Positions 22,843-33,027 of a stretch of DNA of 64,000 nt are shown here, piece after piece. The stretch's first letter is position 1; each line of letters starts with the position of its first letter. The translations under genes and the position numbers were made by a program. A model generated the notes under the pieces. The model worked only from the letters and a program-made list of their open reading frames with translations, was not told the DNA's origin and did not search any database. The stretch is from Gammaproteobacteria bacterium. Its GTDB lineage: Bacteria; Pseudomonadota; Gammaproteobacteria; Eutrophobiales; Eutrophobiaceae. The stretch is from NCBI GenBank assembly GCA_003250975.1, contig QKIY01000026.1, positions 1 to 64,000 of the forward strand. Reading direction: 5' to 3'.

Positions 22843-23898
22843 ATGTATGACTGTATTGTAATCGGTGGTGGGATTGCCGGATTGATGTCTGCCCGTGAGC
22901 TTGCTCGTGAGGGTATGTCTGTTGCCCTGGTGGAAAAAGACAAAGCCGGCAGGGCATGTTCCTGGGCCGGCGGCGGGATTCTTTCACCGTTGTATCCCTG
23001 GCAGGAACTGACCGGATTAACAGACATGGTCCACTGGGGTCAGGACCATTACCCTGCACTGGCAGCAGAATTGCTTTCAAGTACGGGGATTGACCCGGAA
23101 TGGATACCATCTGGCCTGATGATTTATAACGTGCCCGACAAGGAGGCAGCCCAAGCCTGGGCGGACAAGACAGGGTTCCGTATCGAGGAGGGCAAGGCAC
23201 GGGACAGCCTCTGGTTGCCAGACATCGCCCAGATAAGAAACCCAAGATTACTTGCTGCATTGACCCGCTATCTTGTGAATTCAGGTGTATCAGTATTTGA
23301 AGATACCGCGGTTCAGCAAATCTGTTTTAAAAATAAAGAGGTTAGCGAGATAAAAACGACGGGGGGAGAAATCAAGGCAGGCTCGGTCGTGATTGCAGCC
23401 GGCGCCTGGAGCAGGAACCTCGTTAAAGATATCCGGGTTAAACCCTTGCGCGGGCAAATGTTGTGTTATCAAGGTATTGCAGGGGTGACAGAAAGGATAT
23501 TACTGGATAATGATGTCTATATCATTCCAAGGCGTGATGGACACTTGCTCGTAGGCAGTACGGTCGAGGATGCTGGGTTCGATGAATCTACTACCAGCGG
23601 CGCCAGGTCCTACCTTTCGGCACAGGCGGAAACGATGCTACCCGGGATCTCTGATTATCCTCTTGTCCGGCAGTGGGCCGGACTCAGGCCGGCAACGGTG
23701 ACGGGTTATCCCTACATCGGGAAATATCCGGGAATCAAAGGGTTATACTTGAATACCGGCCACTTCAGAAATGGTTTGTTACTGGCGCCGGGATCTGCGC
23801 GGTTACTGGCGGATATTATGGCTGAACGTCAGCCTGTTTTCCCGGATCCCGTTTTCAGGGAGCAAATGAAAACACTCGAGCCAGCGTTGCTGGCTTGA
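22843..23898 (+). CDS. thiO: Glycine oxidase ThiO (FAD-dependent)
   Basis: 351 aa; IVIGGGIAGLMSARELAREGMSVALVEK; RPATVTGYPYIG. Confidence 0.87.
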   Translation: MYDCIVIGGGIAGLMSARELAREGMSVALVEKDKAGRACSWAGGGILSPLYPWQELTGLTDMVHWGQDHYPALAAELLSSTGIDPEWIPSGLMIYNVPDKEAAQAWADKTGFRIEEGKARDSLWLPDIAQIRNPRLLAALTRYLVNSGVSVFEDTAVQQICFKNKEVSEIKTTGGEIKAGSVVIAAGAWSRNLVKDIRVKPLRGQMLCYQGIAGVTERILLDNDVYIIPRRDGHLLVGSTVEDAGFDESTTSGARSYLSAQAETMLPGISDYPLVRQWAGLRPATVTGYPYIGKYPGIKGLYLNTGHFRNGLLLAPGSARLLADIMAERQPVFPDPVFREQMKTLEPALLA

Positions 23899-23972
23899 AA
23901 ATCCTCTGAACTACTGCAATTTATCGATTAAAGTGGCTATAATTTCGCAAATAAGCGTCTGGTAATGAAAAA

Positions 23973-24377
23973 ATGCTGGAAGATAACATTAAAAATCAAT
24001 TACTTGAGCACGGCGTGAGGCCAACCTGCCAACGCCTTGATATTGCCAAGGTGTTACTGGCCGAGCACCAGCACCTGTGTGCAGAGGATGTGCTGGCGCG
24101 GGTCAATAAACAGCGCAACCTGGTCTCCAAGGCAACGGTTTACAATACCCTGAACCTGTTTGCTGAAAAGGGTTTGATTCGTCAGGTTATTATTGATTCC
24201 GGTCGCGTCTTCTACGATTCAAACACGATGACCCATCATCATATTTATAATGAAGATACTGGCCAGTTACAGGACATCGATGCCAGTGATGTGGAGCTGG
24301 GTCATATGCCCAGCCTGCCTTCCGGTACGGTTGGAGTCGGGGTTGATGTAATTATCCGTGTCAGGAACAAGCGCTAA
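23973..24377 (+). CDS. Fur family transcriptional regulator
   Basis: 134 aa; RPTCQRLDIAKVLL, VSKATVYNTLNLFAEKGLI, THHHIYNEDTGQL. Confidence 0.88.
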   Translation: MLEDNIKNQLLEHGVRPTCQRLDIAKVLLAEHQHLCAEDVLARVNKQRNLVSKATVYNTLNLFAEKGLIRQVIIDSGRVFYDSNTMTHHHIYNEDTGQLQDIDASDVELGHMPSLPSGTVGVGVDVIIRVRNKR

Positions 24378-24417
24378 ATCACAACTCAACCTTCCTTCAG
24401 GTAAAAATTCTATCTTA

Positions 24418-24493
<76 letters not shown>

Positions 24494-24506
24494 GTTCCAT
24501 TTTAAG

Positions 24507-24531
24507 AAACCTGCATGAAGCAGGTTTTTTA
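24507..24531 (+). terminator. Terminator after tRNA-Thr
   Basis: aaacctgcatgaagcaggttttttat. Confidence 0.75.
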
Positions 24532-24598
24532 TATGGTATTTGAGATCCGGAAACGAACTTCAGACCAGTCATTTCAAGATAAATCTTACTGATAAATC

Positions 24599-25153
24599 CT
24601 ATCTGCCCCTGTATTCCCAGGGAGGCGTTGGATTTTCCTCTTGCCACAATCCAATGCCCGCGGATCTGGCATTATTTTCCGATAATACATAGTCGTTGGA
24701 ATAAGCGCGATTTGCCCAGGCATAACCCTCCTCAACCATCTTTCTGTTGATATCGACACCATTGCACCACAGCACGGCTACGGTTCTGCCATAACGGTCA
24801 GTGGTTTTTTTTTCTACGGTGACAGGGTCACACAGTATGCGTTGGAGGAACAGAGTAGATGCCAGTCCATGGAATTGCCAGGTTTCCGGAGCATCTATAC
24901 CAAATAGTATGATTTTGACTTCATCTCCCTGAAATTGCACCTTGATAGAATCACCATCGCTCAAGCCAACTACCGGGGCCTCGAATGAAATGGGAAGAAT
25001 GTCACCTCGAAAAGAATTACTCCAGTCAACTTTTCCCTGATTAATACTGTATTCAAAAATTGCAAAAACAACCGCTGCTATGAGCAACGTACTAATGACT
25101 ATCGGTAGCCAAGGAATTTTTTTCATTCTGAAATCAATAACCTCATAGTTCAT
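24599..25153 (-). CDS. Thermonuclease (SNase) family protein, membrane anchored or secreted
   Basis: N-terminal hydrophobic segment; LSDGDSIKVQFQGDEVKIILFGIDAPE, TTDRYGRTVAVLWCNGVDINRKMVEEGYAWA. Confidence 0.88.
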   Translation of the reverse strand: MNYEVIDFRMKKIPWLPIVISTLLIAAVVFAIFEYSINQGKVDWSNSFRGDILPISFEAPVVGLSDGDSIKVQFQGDEVKIILFGIDAPETWQFHGLASTLFLQRILCDPVTVEKKTTDRYGRTVAVLWCNGVDINRKMVEEGYAWANRAYSNDYVLSENNARSAGIGLWQEENPTPPWEYRGR

Positions 25154-25782
25154 CTTTTTTTTCCTTTTTCACTTACTTTTTTATATGCGCATTCTTCAGA
25201 TATCAGATCAGGCACCGCTGAAAAAATCGACAAAAAGCATGATTCTTCTGCGGCCTTTAGGATTTTCACGCCCTTATAGGTAAGGATAGTGACTCATTGG
25301 CTGAAAACAATGGGAAATTAGCTGTGATATGAAATAACACTCAGTTTGCCTGTGAGGTATGCATTGAAATATTGCTTTGAATGTTGCCTTAGCATTATTG
25401 GTACTTTTAGGCAGGTATGTATCCAATTATAACGGCTGACTTCCGGTACCAGTTTCAATTTAGGTAGCTTGGTGCACCCGCAGGTTTTATGCGTACTTCT
25501 GTAGCTAACATGAACTGGTTCACAATTACTTTGATGAAAATCAAGACGTATTAAAATGAACCGGATCACATTTTTAGCAATTAATTTAAGTCCCAAAATT
25601 TCTATATTCCTCCCCGGGTTTTTTCTAAGTGGAATCAAGAAGATATTTATACCCCAATAAGGTTAATATTGTTCCTCAATAATCCTTCCTAGGCATGATT
25701 CAGCCCATCAACCTCTCTTCTAATCTTGGTGCAAATGTAATATTTATTGTTGTACAAAAATTATTAAAGAGAGAGAAATCAC

Positions 25783-26889
25783 ATGATGAGCCATGCAAAC
25801 CATGCCATCCCTGTAAGTTTGTCAGTACGACACAACGCTAAATATCAGCGAGGCCTGTCAATGATTGAATTGATGATAGCCATCGTCATTGGCCTGCTAT
25901 TACTGTCTGGTACAGCCAGTCTTATGATTAATAACAAGCGTATCTACAGGGAACAGAATGAAATGGCACGCCTGCAGGAGAACGTACGGTTTGCGATGGA
26001 GATCTTGATAAAGGACATTCGCAGGGCGGGTTACGCTGGCTGCATGGACCGTATCCAGAATGTTAATTCTACCGTCAATGGTGGTGGTAATGATACTTTT
26101 CTGATGAATTTCAAAAATCCCGTTGAGGGATCAGAAAGTGCCAGTAACTGGTATCCATCCAATAGCACAGAAGCAACGGTGGATATGCTGCCAGGCAGTG
26201 ATGGCATTACCCTGAAGTTTCTTGAACCAATCGGTGTGACACTCAGGGATGACATGCCATTAGTCTCAGCCGAGTTGAAAGTTTACTCGGTAGGTCCCTT
26301 GGTGGAAGGTGAGATCATCGCACTCACAGACTGTGACAGTGCAGACATCATGCAAATGACCCAGATCCAGGCGGCTTCTATTTCCCTTCAGCATAACCCG
26401 GGTAATACCAATCCCTCGCCGGGTAATTCCACCGCCTCGCTTAGCAAGCGCTATAATGAAGGCGCGGAAGTGGTGCGCTTTGTTGCACGGCGTTATTTCG
26501 TGGGAACGAGTCCAGTCACCGGTGAGACCGGTTTATATCGGTATGCACAGGACCTGCACGATTTTGACAATGATGGTGACAGGGCCGAGTTCATTACCCA
26601 GGAATTGATTGAAGGCGTAGAAAACATGCAAATCCTTTATGGCGAGGATACGGCCGGCAATGACAGTGTGGCTGATACGTTTGTGAGTGCAGATGCAGTA
26701 ACCAACTGGGATGATGTTGTTACCGCACGCATCTCGTTATTGATGCATACCATCAAGGAAGACTTTACAACTCCTTTGAACTCCAACGCATCATATAATT
26801 TGCTGGGTTCCGCGGTGCCGACGGCACAGGACCATCGCCATCGCCGTATATTTTCTTCCACGATAATGATTCGAAACAGGCGTGGTTAA
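25783..26889 (+). CDS. Orphan second PilW-like minor pilin
   Basis: 368 aa; near collinear with the pilW product at 20625-21701 (GLSMIELMIAIVIGLLLLSGTASLMINNKRIYREQNEMARLQENVRFAMEILIKDIRRAGYAGCMDR). Confidence 0.87.
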   Translation: MMSHANHAIPVSLSVRHNAKYQRGLSMIELMIAIVIGLLLLSGTASLMINNKRIYREQNEMARLQENVRFAMEILIKDIRRAGYAGCMDRIQNVNSTVNGGGNDTFLMNFKNPVEGSESASNWYPSNSTEATVDMLPGSDGITLKFLEPIGVTLRDDMPLVSAELKVYSVGPLVEGEIIALTDCDSADIMQMTQIQAASISLQHNPGNTNPSPGNSTASLSKRYNEGAEVVRFVARRYFVGTSPVTGETGLYRYAQDLHDFDNDGDRAEFITQELIEGVENMQILYGEDTAGNDSVADTFVSADAVTNWDDVVTARISLLMHTIKEDFTTPLNSNASYNLLGSAVPTAQDHRHRRIFSSTIMIRNRRG

Positions 26890-26940
26890 TAGAAGTTAAT
26901 GGAGTTCCGTAATACGTCGCTATAATTATCCATAATCGGA

Positions 26941-27558
26941 TTACTTGTCGTAAATCTGCAGAACGCTCCTGATGGTGTTAACGAAGTGGTCAAAATTTCC
27001 ATTCTGTTTCCATATGGATTTATCATGATCTGATTGGTCGAAAAGGCTTTTTCTAAGGCCTTGTGTCATCTCAATCTGCACCCCTTTCCTGCATCTTCCC
27101 CGGTTACAGATATTTGAAAAGCGCTTCCCCTGGCGGGTGGGACTGGGGTCATTGTCAGCGGCAAATCCTCCCTCGTTCAGTTTTAAAATTAATGCATATT
27201 TTAACTCTTCATGCAGTCCGCCAAGATAAACATAGGGTGCTTTCCCGTATGCGCCGTGGATTGTGATAACGATATCGACGCGGTTTACTATTGATAGTGC
27301 ATGTGGCTCGTCAAACCGGTTGCTGCTGATATGCAGGGTGTGGCTTTTTGGCTTCAGGCCTTCAAAGCAATAATAGGCATAATCATCTCCCGCTATCGCA
27401 TCAGCAATCCGGCTTGTGCCACGTTCTATCTTTCCTCCATGGGGAGCGATGATGGCAAACCTTGAGTCCTTTTTCCGGAAATCGATACGAAAATCGATGG
27501 CTTCGCGTTGGCCTGAAGCAAGTTCCCTGAAGCTCTGATATATATCCACCATTTGCAA
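26941..27558 (-). CDS. Poly-gamma-glutamate hydrolase family (PghP-like) protein
   Basis: FAIIAPHGGKIERGTSRIADAIAGDDYAYYCFEGLKP... DIVITIHGAYGKAPYVYLGGLHEELK; resembles phage PghP family. Confidence 0.75.
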   Translation of the reverse strand: MQMVDIYQSFRELASGQREAIDFRIDFRKKDSRFAIIAPHGGKIERGTSRIADAIAGDDYAYYCFEGLKPKSHTLHISSNRFDEPHALSIVNRVDIVITIHGAYGKAPYVYLGGLHEELKYALILKLNEGGFAADNDPSPTRQGKRFSNICNRGRCRKGVQIEMTQGLRKSLFDQSDHDKSIWKQNGNFDHFVNTIRSVLQIYDK

Positions 27559-27658
27559 CTGTTCTTTTTCCGGAGAATTTATATATGGTTAGCTGAGTGG
27601 TAGTAACTCCAGGTACTACCGCCCTTGAAATATCTCTAGATGCCACAATCTAGATTAT

Positions 27659-27838
27659 ATGAAATCAATACCTACAATCCCATGTCCTGTCTGCAAGGCA
27701 CCCGTCTATATCCGATCGGTACAATTGCCCACAGGCGATATATCCCAGATCTATACCGAACCGATGGTCTGGGATGAGCAATTGCTTGCCTTTCACCAGC
27801 ACCAGGCAGCAGATGTCATCATGAAACGTCTGCATTAA
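27659..27838 (+). CDS. Small protein (59 aa) with N-terminal CPVC motif
   Basis: ATG at 27659; MKSIPTIPCPVCKAPVYIRSVQLPTGDISQIYTEPMVWDEQLLAFHQHQAADVIMKRLH; below track length cutoff. Confidence 0.5.
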   Translation: MKSIPTIPCPVCKAPVYIRSVQLPTGDISQIYTEPMVWDEQLLAFHQHQAADVIMKRLH

Positions 27839-27849
27839 TCTCAGCCATG

Positions 27850-27879
27850 GAAAAAAACGGGCACCGGGGTGGTGCCCGT
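27850..27879 (-). terminator. Terminator downstream of TonB-dependent receptor
   Basis: Reverse complement cgggcaccaccccggtgcccgttttttt. Confidence 0.8.
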
Positions 27880-27919
27880 AGTGTATCGCCTTGCTTGAAG
27901 AACAAGGCGCTGTGTGGAC

Positions 27920-30274
27920 TCAGATCTCTACTTGTATGCCAATAAAGCCGGAAATGGGTGCGCCGGGGCCGAGAAACCTGGGGTCATCAAATGCCGGCCC
28001 CAGGACCTCATCGGGTTCGCCGAGCAGGCCAAAGGTTTCATAGTCGGTATCAAACAGGTTATTGATACGCGCGAAAACACTGAAGCGATTGCTTATCTGG
28101 TAATTTCCGCGCAGGTTGACCACGGCATAGCCATCAATGGTGTCCAGCAGGTTGGCTTCATCGCCCCGAAGGTACTGGCCCGAGTTATAGACCATATCAC
28201 CCCCCACGCTGAATCTTGAATTAAATGCGTAATCACCTGCAAGTTTCAGGGTATGCTGAGGGATGCCCGGTATGCGATCACCCTCACTAACCTGGATTTC
28301 GTCATTTACGGCAAAGGGATGGTTGGGACTGCTGACTGCAAATGCCGTCTCGAATGTGGCATGTACAAAGGCGTAATTCAGACTCCAGTCGAGTTTGTCC
28401 CAGCGGCCATCTAGTCCCAGTTCCATACCGAGCCTGCGGGTATCACCGATGTTATCGAAGAAACCCTCGTTGGAAGAGACACCACCCGTACTGATGAAGA
28501 GAATATCGTCCTTACTGCGGGTGTGGAAACCACCCACTTGCCAGTTTATCAATGGATTGAGTCGTCCCCTGAATCCAGCCTCCCAGCTTTCTGTTACGAC
28601 CTGTTCCAGTGGCGGGTCAGCCAGAAATGCGTTTGGCAGATTACAGGGCGCATTCGGGTCAGCACAGGCCAATTCTATCGGTGTCGGTGCACGTGAGGAT
28701 TCACTGTAACTGCCATATACCGAAATTTCGGGATGGAACTGCCAGGTAAGGCCGGCCGCCGGGTTAAAGCGCTCATAATCATGTTCGCCGTTCAACTCAG
28801 GCGAAGGATTGTCAAGGTTTCTGTCACCTATCACCACGCTGGTGTTGTTATAACGGCCTGATAATGTCAGGGCCAGATCATCTGTAATATTAAAGGTATC
28901 TGTCAGGTAGATAGCCCAGCTTCTGGTATGCGTCTTGATAACAGTGCTCTCGTCCGGGATAAGGATCCCTGTCCTGGTGGTTTTACGGTTGGCATCCAGG
29001 CTGGCAATCTCGACCTGAGAATTGAAATCAGCGATACCCTGGTTGTAACTGCCGCCGAATATGGCCTGATTTCGATGGCCAATGAGGTTATTCAGGAAGG
29101 TAGTCTGCAAAGTGCCACCAAAACTCTTCTGATCACGGGTACTGAAGTTATTGATGGCGTCAAAGCTGCTGGAGACCTGGTTGCCGTTTTGATCTTCGAT
29201 GGGGGTCGGGTCACCTTCCTCGCAGAGGAAGCCTGCAGGTCCGCCTTCACTGAGACAATCCACGAATTCGGTACCATCACCGTTGAAAGAATCCGCATCA
29301 TTGCTGCGATAAAAGGCATTTCCCGAGACCTGGGTCACGCTGTTCAACCAATGGGTTCCCTGAGTATTAATCATAAAGAGATTGTTCTCGGTAATATCCG
29401 GTGAGGTAAAAACCGTTTCCCTATCGATTTCCAGCAGCTGGATTGGCAAGGGGCCATTCCCCCTGAGTTCGGTATCACCGTGCGACAGGCTGATGTCCAG
29501 AGTGCTATCGATGCTGCGCCAGCTGACATTACCAAATAGATTAAGGGCATCTGATTCTGATTCGGGACGCCAGCCATCTTCCTGAAAGTAGCTGGTAGTA
29601 AAAAAATATCCCCATTGCCCGTTGTTTCCACCGCTCTCGATGGTGGAGACAATGCGCTCAAATGATCCTCCATAGGCCTCGGCTCGATGACCGGGGTTGG
29701 TAAAGCCATTTTTAGTAGTTACGGAAAGGGCGCCACCTAATGTGTTCAGGCCGAACAGGGGGTTTGAACCCCCGATCAGGTTAATGCTGTTTATGGCGGA
29801 TTCAGGGATCAGGTCCCAGTTGATCGTGTCACCGAAAGGTTCATTCACCCGCACACCGTCCTGGTAGACAGCAATGCCCTGAGGCAGACCTAGAAGGGGA
29901 GAGGCTGTGAAACCGCGGTATTGTACATCGGGCTGCAGGGGGTTGTTCTGGGCCTCATTAATATTCACGCTGCCCATTTTACGGTTTATAAAGTCACTGA
30001 GGTCCAGACTCTTGGTCCGATCCAGGTCATCATTGGTAGCCGACTGAACTTCATACGGAATCATCTCTTCCGGGAGTCCAACGCCATGGGTAGGAGTGAT
30101 ACCGATGACCTCAATGGTTTCGCTCTCGATTACCTCTTCTTCCGCATATACATTATTAAAGAGGCCGGAAATGGCCATGCTTCCCCAAACCAGGGGCCTT
30201 AAAATACAGATCTTCAAAACTCCTCCCGAATCTGCTTTTGTTATTTTATCTAGATTAATGGTGTTACAGGTCAC
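27920..30274 (-). CDS. TonB-dependent outer membrane receptor
   Basis: 784 aa; plug domain LDLSDFINRKMGSVNINEAQNNPLQPDVQYRGFTASPLLGLPQGIAVYQDGVRVNEPFGD; C-terminal beta-barrel. Confidence 0.88.
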   Translation of the reverse strand: MTCNTINLDKITKADSGGVLKICILRPLVWGSMAISGLFNNVYAEEEVIESETIEVIGITPTHGVGLPEEMIPYEVQSATNDDLDRTKSLDLSDFINRKMGSVNINEAQNNPLQPDVQYRGFTASPLLGLPQGIAVYQDGVRVNEPFGDTINWDLIPESAINSINLIGGSNPLFGLNTLGGALSVTTKNGFTNPGHRAEAYGGSFERIVSTIESGGNNGQWGYFFTTSYFQEDGWRPESESDALNLFGNVSWRSIDSTLDISLSHGDTELRGNGPLPIQLLEIDRETVFTSPDITENNLFMINTQGTHWLNSVTQVSGNAFYRSNDADSFNGDGTEFVDCLSEGGPAGFLCEEGDPTPIEDQNGNQVSSSFDAINNFSTRDQKSFGGTLQTTFLNNLIGHRNQAIFGGSYNQGIADFNSQVEIASLDANRKTTRTGILIPDESTVIKTHTRSWAIYLTDTFNITDDLALTLSGRYNNTSVVIGDRNLDNPSPELNGEHDYERFNPAAGLTWQFHPEISVYGSYSESSRAPTPIELACADPNAPCNLPNAFLADPPLEQVVTESWEAGFRGRLNPLINWQVGGFHTRSKDDILFISTGGVSSNEGFFDNIGDTRRLGMELGLDGRWDKLDWSLNYAFVHATFETAFAVSSPNHPFAVNDEIQVSEGDRIPGIPQHTLKLAGDYAFNSRFSVGGDMVYNSGQYLRGDEANLLDTIDGYAVVNLRGNYQISNRFSVFARINNLFDTDYETFGLLGEPDEVLGPAFDDPRFLGPGAPISGFIGIQVEI

Positions 30275-30366
30275 ACGAAGAGGGGATATTACAGATTTAA
30301 GTCAGGCACTGGAATGGGAGAACTGAAATAATTCACAGGATATTTTCCTGTTTATAATCAAGGAGT

Positions 30367-31083
30367 TTAGATATAATCCTCAAGAAGATCCCGTTCGCCT
30401 GTCGTAAGCATGGAATTCTTCAAACGATTCTTAATCATTTCTTGCGGCACATATTGCTTGTCTATAAGCAATTTCTTTTCATCTGGCATAATCGATTCCA
30501 TATAAAACAAGTTGCTGGCAGGTATTACACCGGATTCAACCATAGCAACTGATTCATCAGTCAATTTACGGTATTTATAAAGGTCCTTTTTGTTGGCGCG
30601 TTGTTCTGCAAAATCTCTGTCAGCAATACCGGAGGAATAGATGGCATGTATCTCCATTCTGTAACTGATGATATAAGGCGGATCTTCATTTTTATCTATA
30701 TCCGATTCAATATGCGTTAGTCTGGGTATAACAAGACTGCGAAGTGATTCCATTATTCGCATATCCTCCAGCCGTTCCGAATAGATATCCAGTATATTTT
30801 CTATTGAAAGTTGCTGATAGATATCCGTAGTAAACAGTTCATTCTGTCGATATGACAATTGCTTGTAAGAACGGAAGCCCAGCGCTGAATAGATATCCGT
30901 AAGGTCCAGGATATTCTTGTTAAACCCTAATGCGCAAACCAGTTGCGCATGATTTAGCCCAACTTGCTTTGCTATATTGTTAATCCGCTTGATAAAATTA
31001 TCTTCGGGATCGTGTTTGATTTTATAAAAAATCTTGACTAATTCGGTATCGGAGGAAGTTAAAAGTTCGGTAAAGGTAGTCAT
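30367..31083 (-). CDS. Hypothetical protein, paralogue of the upstream ORF
   Basis: 238 aa intact ORF; shares blocks with 31087-31821. Confidence 0.65.
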   Translation of the reverse strand: MTTFTELLTSSDTELVKIFYKIKHDPEDNFIKRINNIAKQVGLNHAQLVCALGFNKNILDLTDIYSALGFRSYKQLSYRQNELFTTDIYQQLSIENILDIYSERLEDMRIMESLRSLVIPRLTHIESDIDKNEDPPYIISYRMEIHAIYSSGIADRDFAEQRANKKDLYKYRKLTDESVAMVESGVIPASNLFYMESIMPDEKKLLIDKQYVPQEMIKNRLKNSMLTTGERDLLEDYI

Positions 31084-31086
31084 AAC

Positions 31087-31821
31087 CTAATTATTTTTCT
31101 GCCTGGTAATTTTCAGATAATCCATAAGCATATTTTTTTCCCTTTGTGAAACATCTTCTTCCTGAATACGTGCTTCAATAAGGTCATCCGGAATGAGTCC
31201 CTTGCTAAGGAGTTTCCTTTTTTCTTCTGGCAAGACAGTGTTTCTGAAAAAAATATCACCAGCAGGAATAAGCTTTGTTTCGGTAATAATAACTACTTCA
31301 TTAATTAAGGCACGAAAGCCACTGTCCAATTTGTTAAGGCGTTTTTCAGCAAAATCTATATTGGCAATCCCATCCAGGTAGATGGCTTTCATTTCTTCCT
31401 TGTATTTATCAATTATTGTTGAATTAACTGTAGATTCAATTTTTTCCTCGATATTTGCTAGGCGTTTTTCCATCAAGTCCTGGACTGTTTCCATGGATTC
31501 TGGAAATTGCTTTACATATCCATATAGCGTCAGAATATTATCAAGTGATAACTTTTTGTAGATATCGGATATATAAATTTCATTTCTCTCCTTGAACAGA
31601 TCATTAATGTTGTCATAACCGATCAGGGGAAGTACTTCGGTAAGATTCTCGATATAAGAATTAAAACCAATCGCACATATCAATTGGCCGGATTTCAGCT
31701 TCAATGCCTTCGCAATGGCATTTGTATTTCCATGGGCCTCCTTGTGCCTGGAATGATAGATATAGAAGACCTTTAGCAGCTCTTCTTCATTGCATGACAG
31801 AATTTGTCTGAAACTGGCCAT
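31087..31821 (-). CDS. Hypothetical protein, paralogue of the downstream ORF
   Basis: 244 aa intact ORF; 3 nt spacing to next gene; shared LICAIGFN, AIYLDGIANIDFAEKRLNK, LIPAGDIFF blocks. Confidence 0.65.
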   Translation of the reverse strand: MASFRQILSCNEEELLKVFYIYHSRHKEAHGNTNAIAKALKLKSGQLICAIGFNSYIENLTEVLPLIGYDNINDLFKERNEIYISDIYKKLSLDNILTLYGYVKQFPESMETVQDLMEKRLANIEEKIESTVNSTIIDKYKEEMKAIYLDGIANIDFAEKRLNKLDSGFRALINEVVIITETKLIPAGDIFFRNTVLPEEKRKLLSKGLIPDDLIEARIQEEDVSQREKNMLMDYLKITRQKNN

Positions 31822-31876
31822 AATTTTCAGGGTATTTTAAAGTGCCCTCTGGTATTGGGGGTTTTCTTCCCTGAAT

Positions 31877-32962
31877 TTATTGCCGGTTTTTTACGATGAG
31901 GTTTTGCAGTAAACCCATGTTCCTGACCCAGGGTTTCTGCTGTTGTAACTCCGTTGGCAAGCTCTTGATGGCATTCTTTGCATTTTCAAAAGAGCTGTAA
32001 TTACCGTAAATCACATTAAACCGAACTACATCATTTATAATAACCCGGATATAGGCTGAATTCGATTCAATATTGTGAGATTGTATGAATTTCAGAGCAT
32101 CCGTTTCCGACAGAAGGCTGGCAAGTTGCAAGGTATAGCTGGTGGCAGGTTGGGAAAGCGCCCAGTCTTCCCGTTTATCTATGCTCGGCATTTCAGTCGC
32201 AGGCAAGCTGGATTTGCCCTCGGCAGGCCTATCTCCTAGTCGGGCCAGTTTCTGCCGTGCTTCAGGCAATCCCTGATCTGCGGCTTTTCTGTACCACTCC
32301 CTGGCTTTTTTCTCATCTTTTTCCAGGGCATAACCGTTTTCATAGAATATGCCCAGATTATACTGGGCCTGGGCAACTCCCTGGTTTGCCGACTTCTGGA
32401 ACCAAGTCAGTGCCTGGGCATAATCTTTTTCAACACCCTGTCCGAAGGCATACATAACTGCAAGGCTGTATTGAGCATGGCTGTGCCCCTGTTCCGCGGC
32501 GTGCTGAAACAGTTCCCTGGCCTCTTGCAGATCTTTTCCGACACCCAGGCCACGGTAGTACATCAGACCGAGGTTAAACTGGGAATCGCTTAGGCCGGCG
32601 TCGGCAGCCATTCTCCACCATTTAGCTGCCTGAAGATAATCCTGCCTTGCACCAATTCCTTTAAAGAATTTTACTCCGACATCGTGCTGGACTACAGGGA
32701 TCCCCTGGCTGGCTGCCTTGATATACCAATCAAGAGCCTTGGAAGGGTCCTTGGCGACACCTTGGCCGTTCTCATACATTATGCCGAGGGTAATCTGGGC
32801 CTGGGAATTACCCTGCTCAGCAAGGGGCAGGAGGATCTCATGGGCCTTCTGATAATCTTTTTCCTGATAAGCGGCCATACCCTCTTCAAAAGTCTGGGCA
32901 GACAGGACTACTGGTATAAATATGGCAGCTACCAGGAAAAGTTTGTTAATTATCCGCAACAA
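31877..32962 (-). CDS. Sel1-like repeat protein with C-terminal SPOR-like domain
   Basis: Secreted; repeated AQ(Y/I)xLGxMYxxGxGVxKDxxxAxxWxxxAAxQG; C-terminal SYTLQLASLLSETDALKFIQSH. Confidence 0.83.
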   Translation of the reverse strand: MLRIINKLFLVAAIFIPVVLSAQTFEEGMAAYQEKDYQKAHEILLPLAEQGNSQAQITLGIMYENGQGVAKDPSKALDWYIKAASQGIPVVQHDVGVKFFKGIGARQDYLQAAKWWRMAADAGLSDSQFNLGLMYYRGLGVGKDLQEARELFQHAAEQGHSHAQYSLAVMYAFGQGVEKDYAQALTWFQKSANQGVAQAQYNLGIFYENGYALEKDEKKAREWYRKAADQGLPEARQKLARLGDRPAEGKSSLPATEMPSIDKREDWALSQPATSYTLQLASLLSETDALKFIQSHNIESNSAYIRVIINDVVRFNVIYGNYSSFENAKNAIKSLPTELQQQKPWVRNMGLLQNLIVKNRQ

Positions 32963-33027
32963 TGTCGACAGTGGGTCTTTTCAGACATTCAGGGAATTAA
33001 TAATTGTTGACAATGTTTCGGTAATCC

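Noticed and set aside
25318-25638. 106-aa minus-strand ORF between the nuclease and orphan pilW
   Set aside because: No recognisable domain or good start context; overlaps the imperfect tRNA-Thr-end repeat, likely non-coding.
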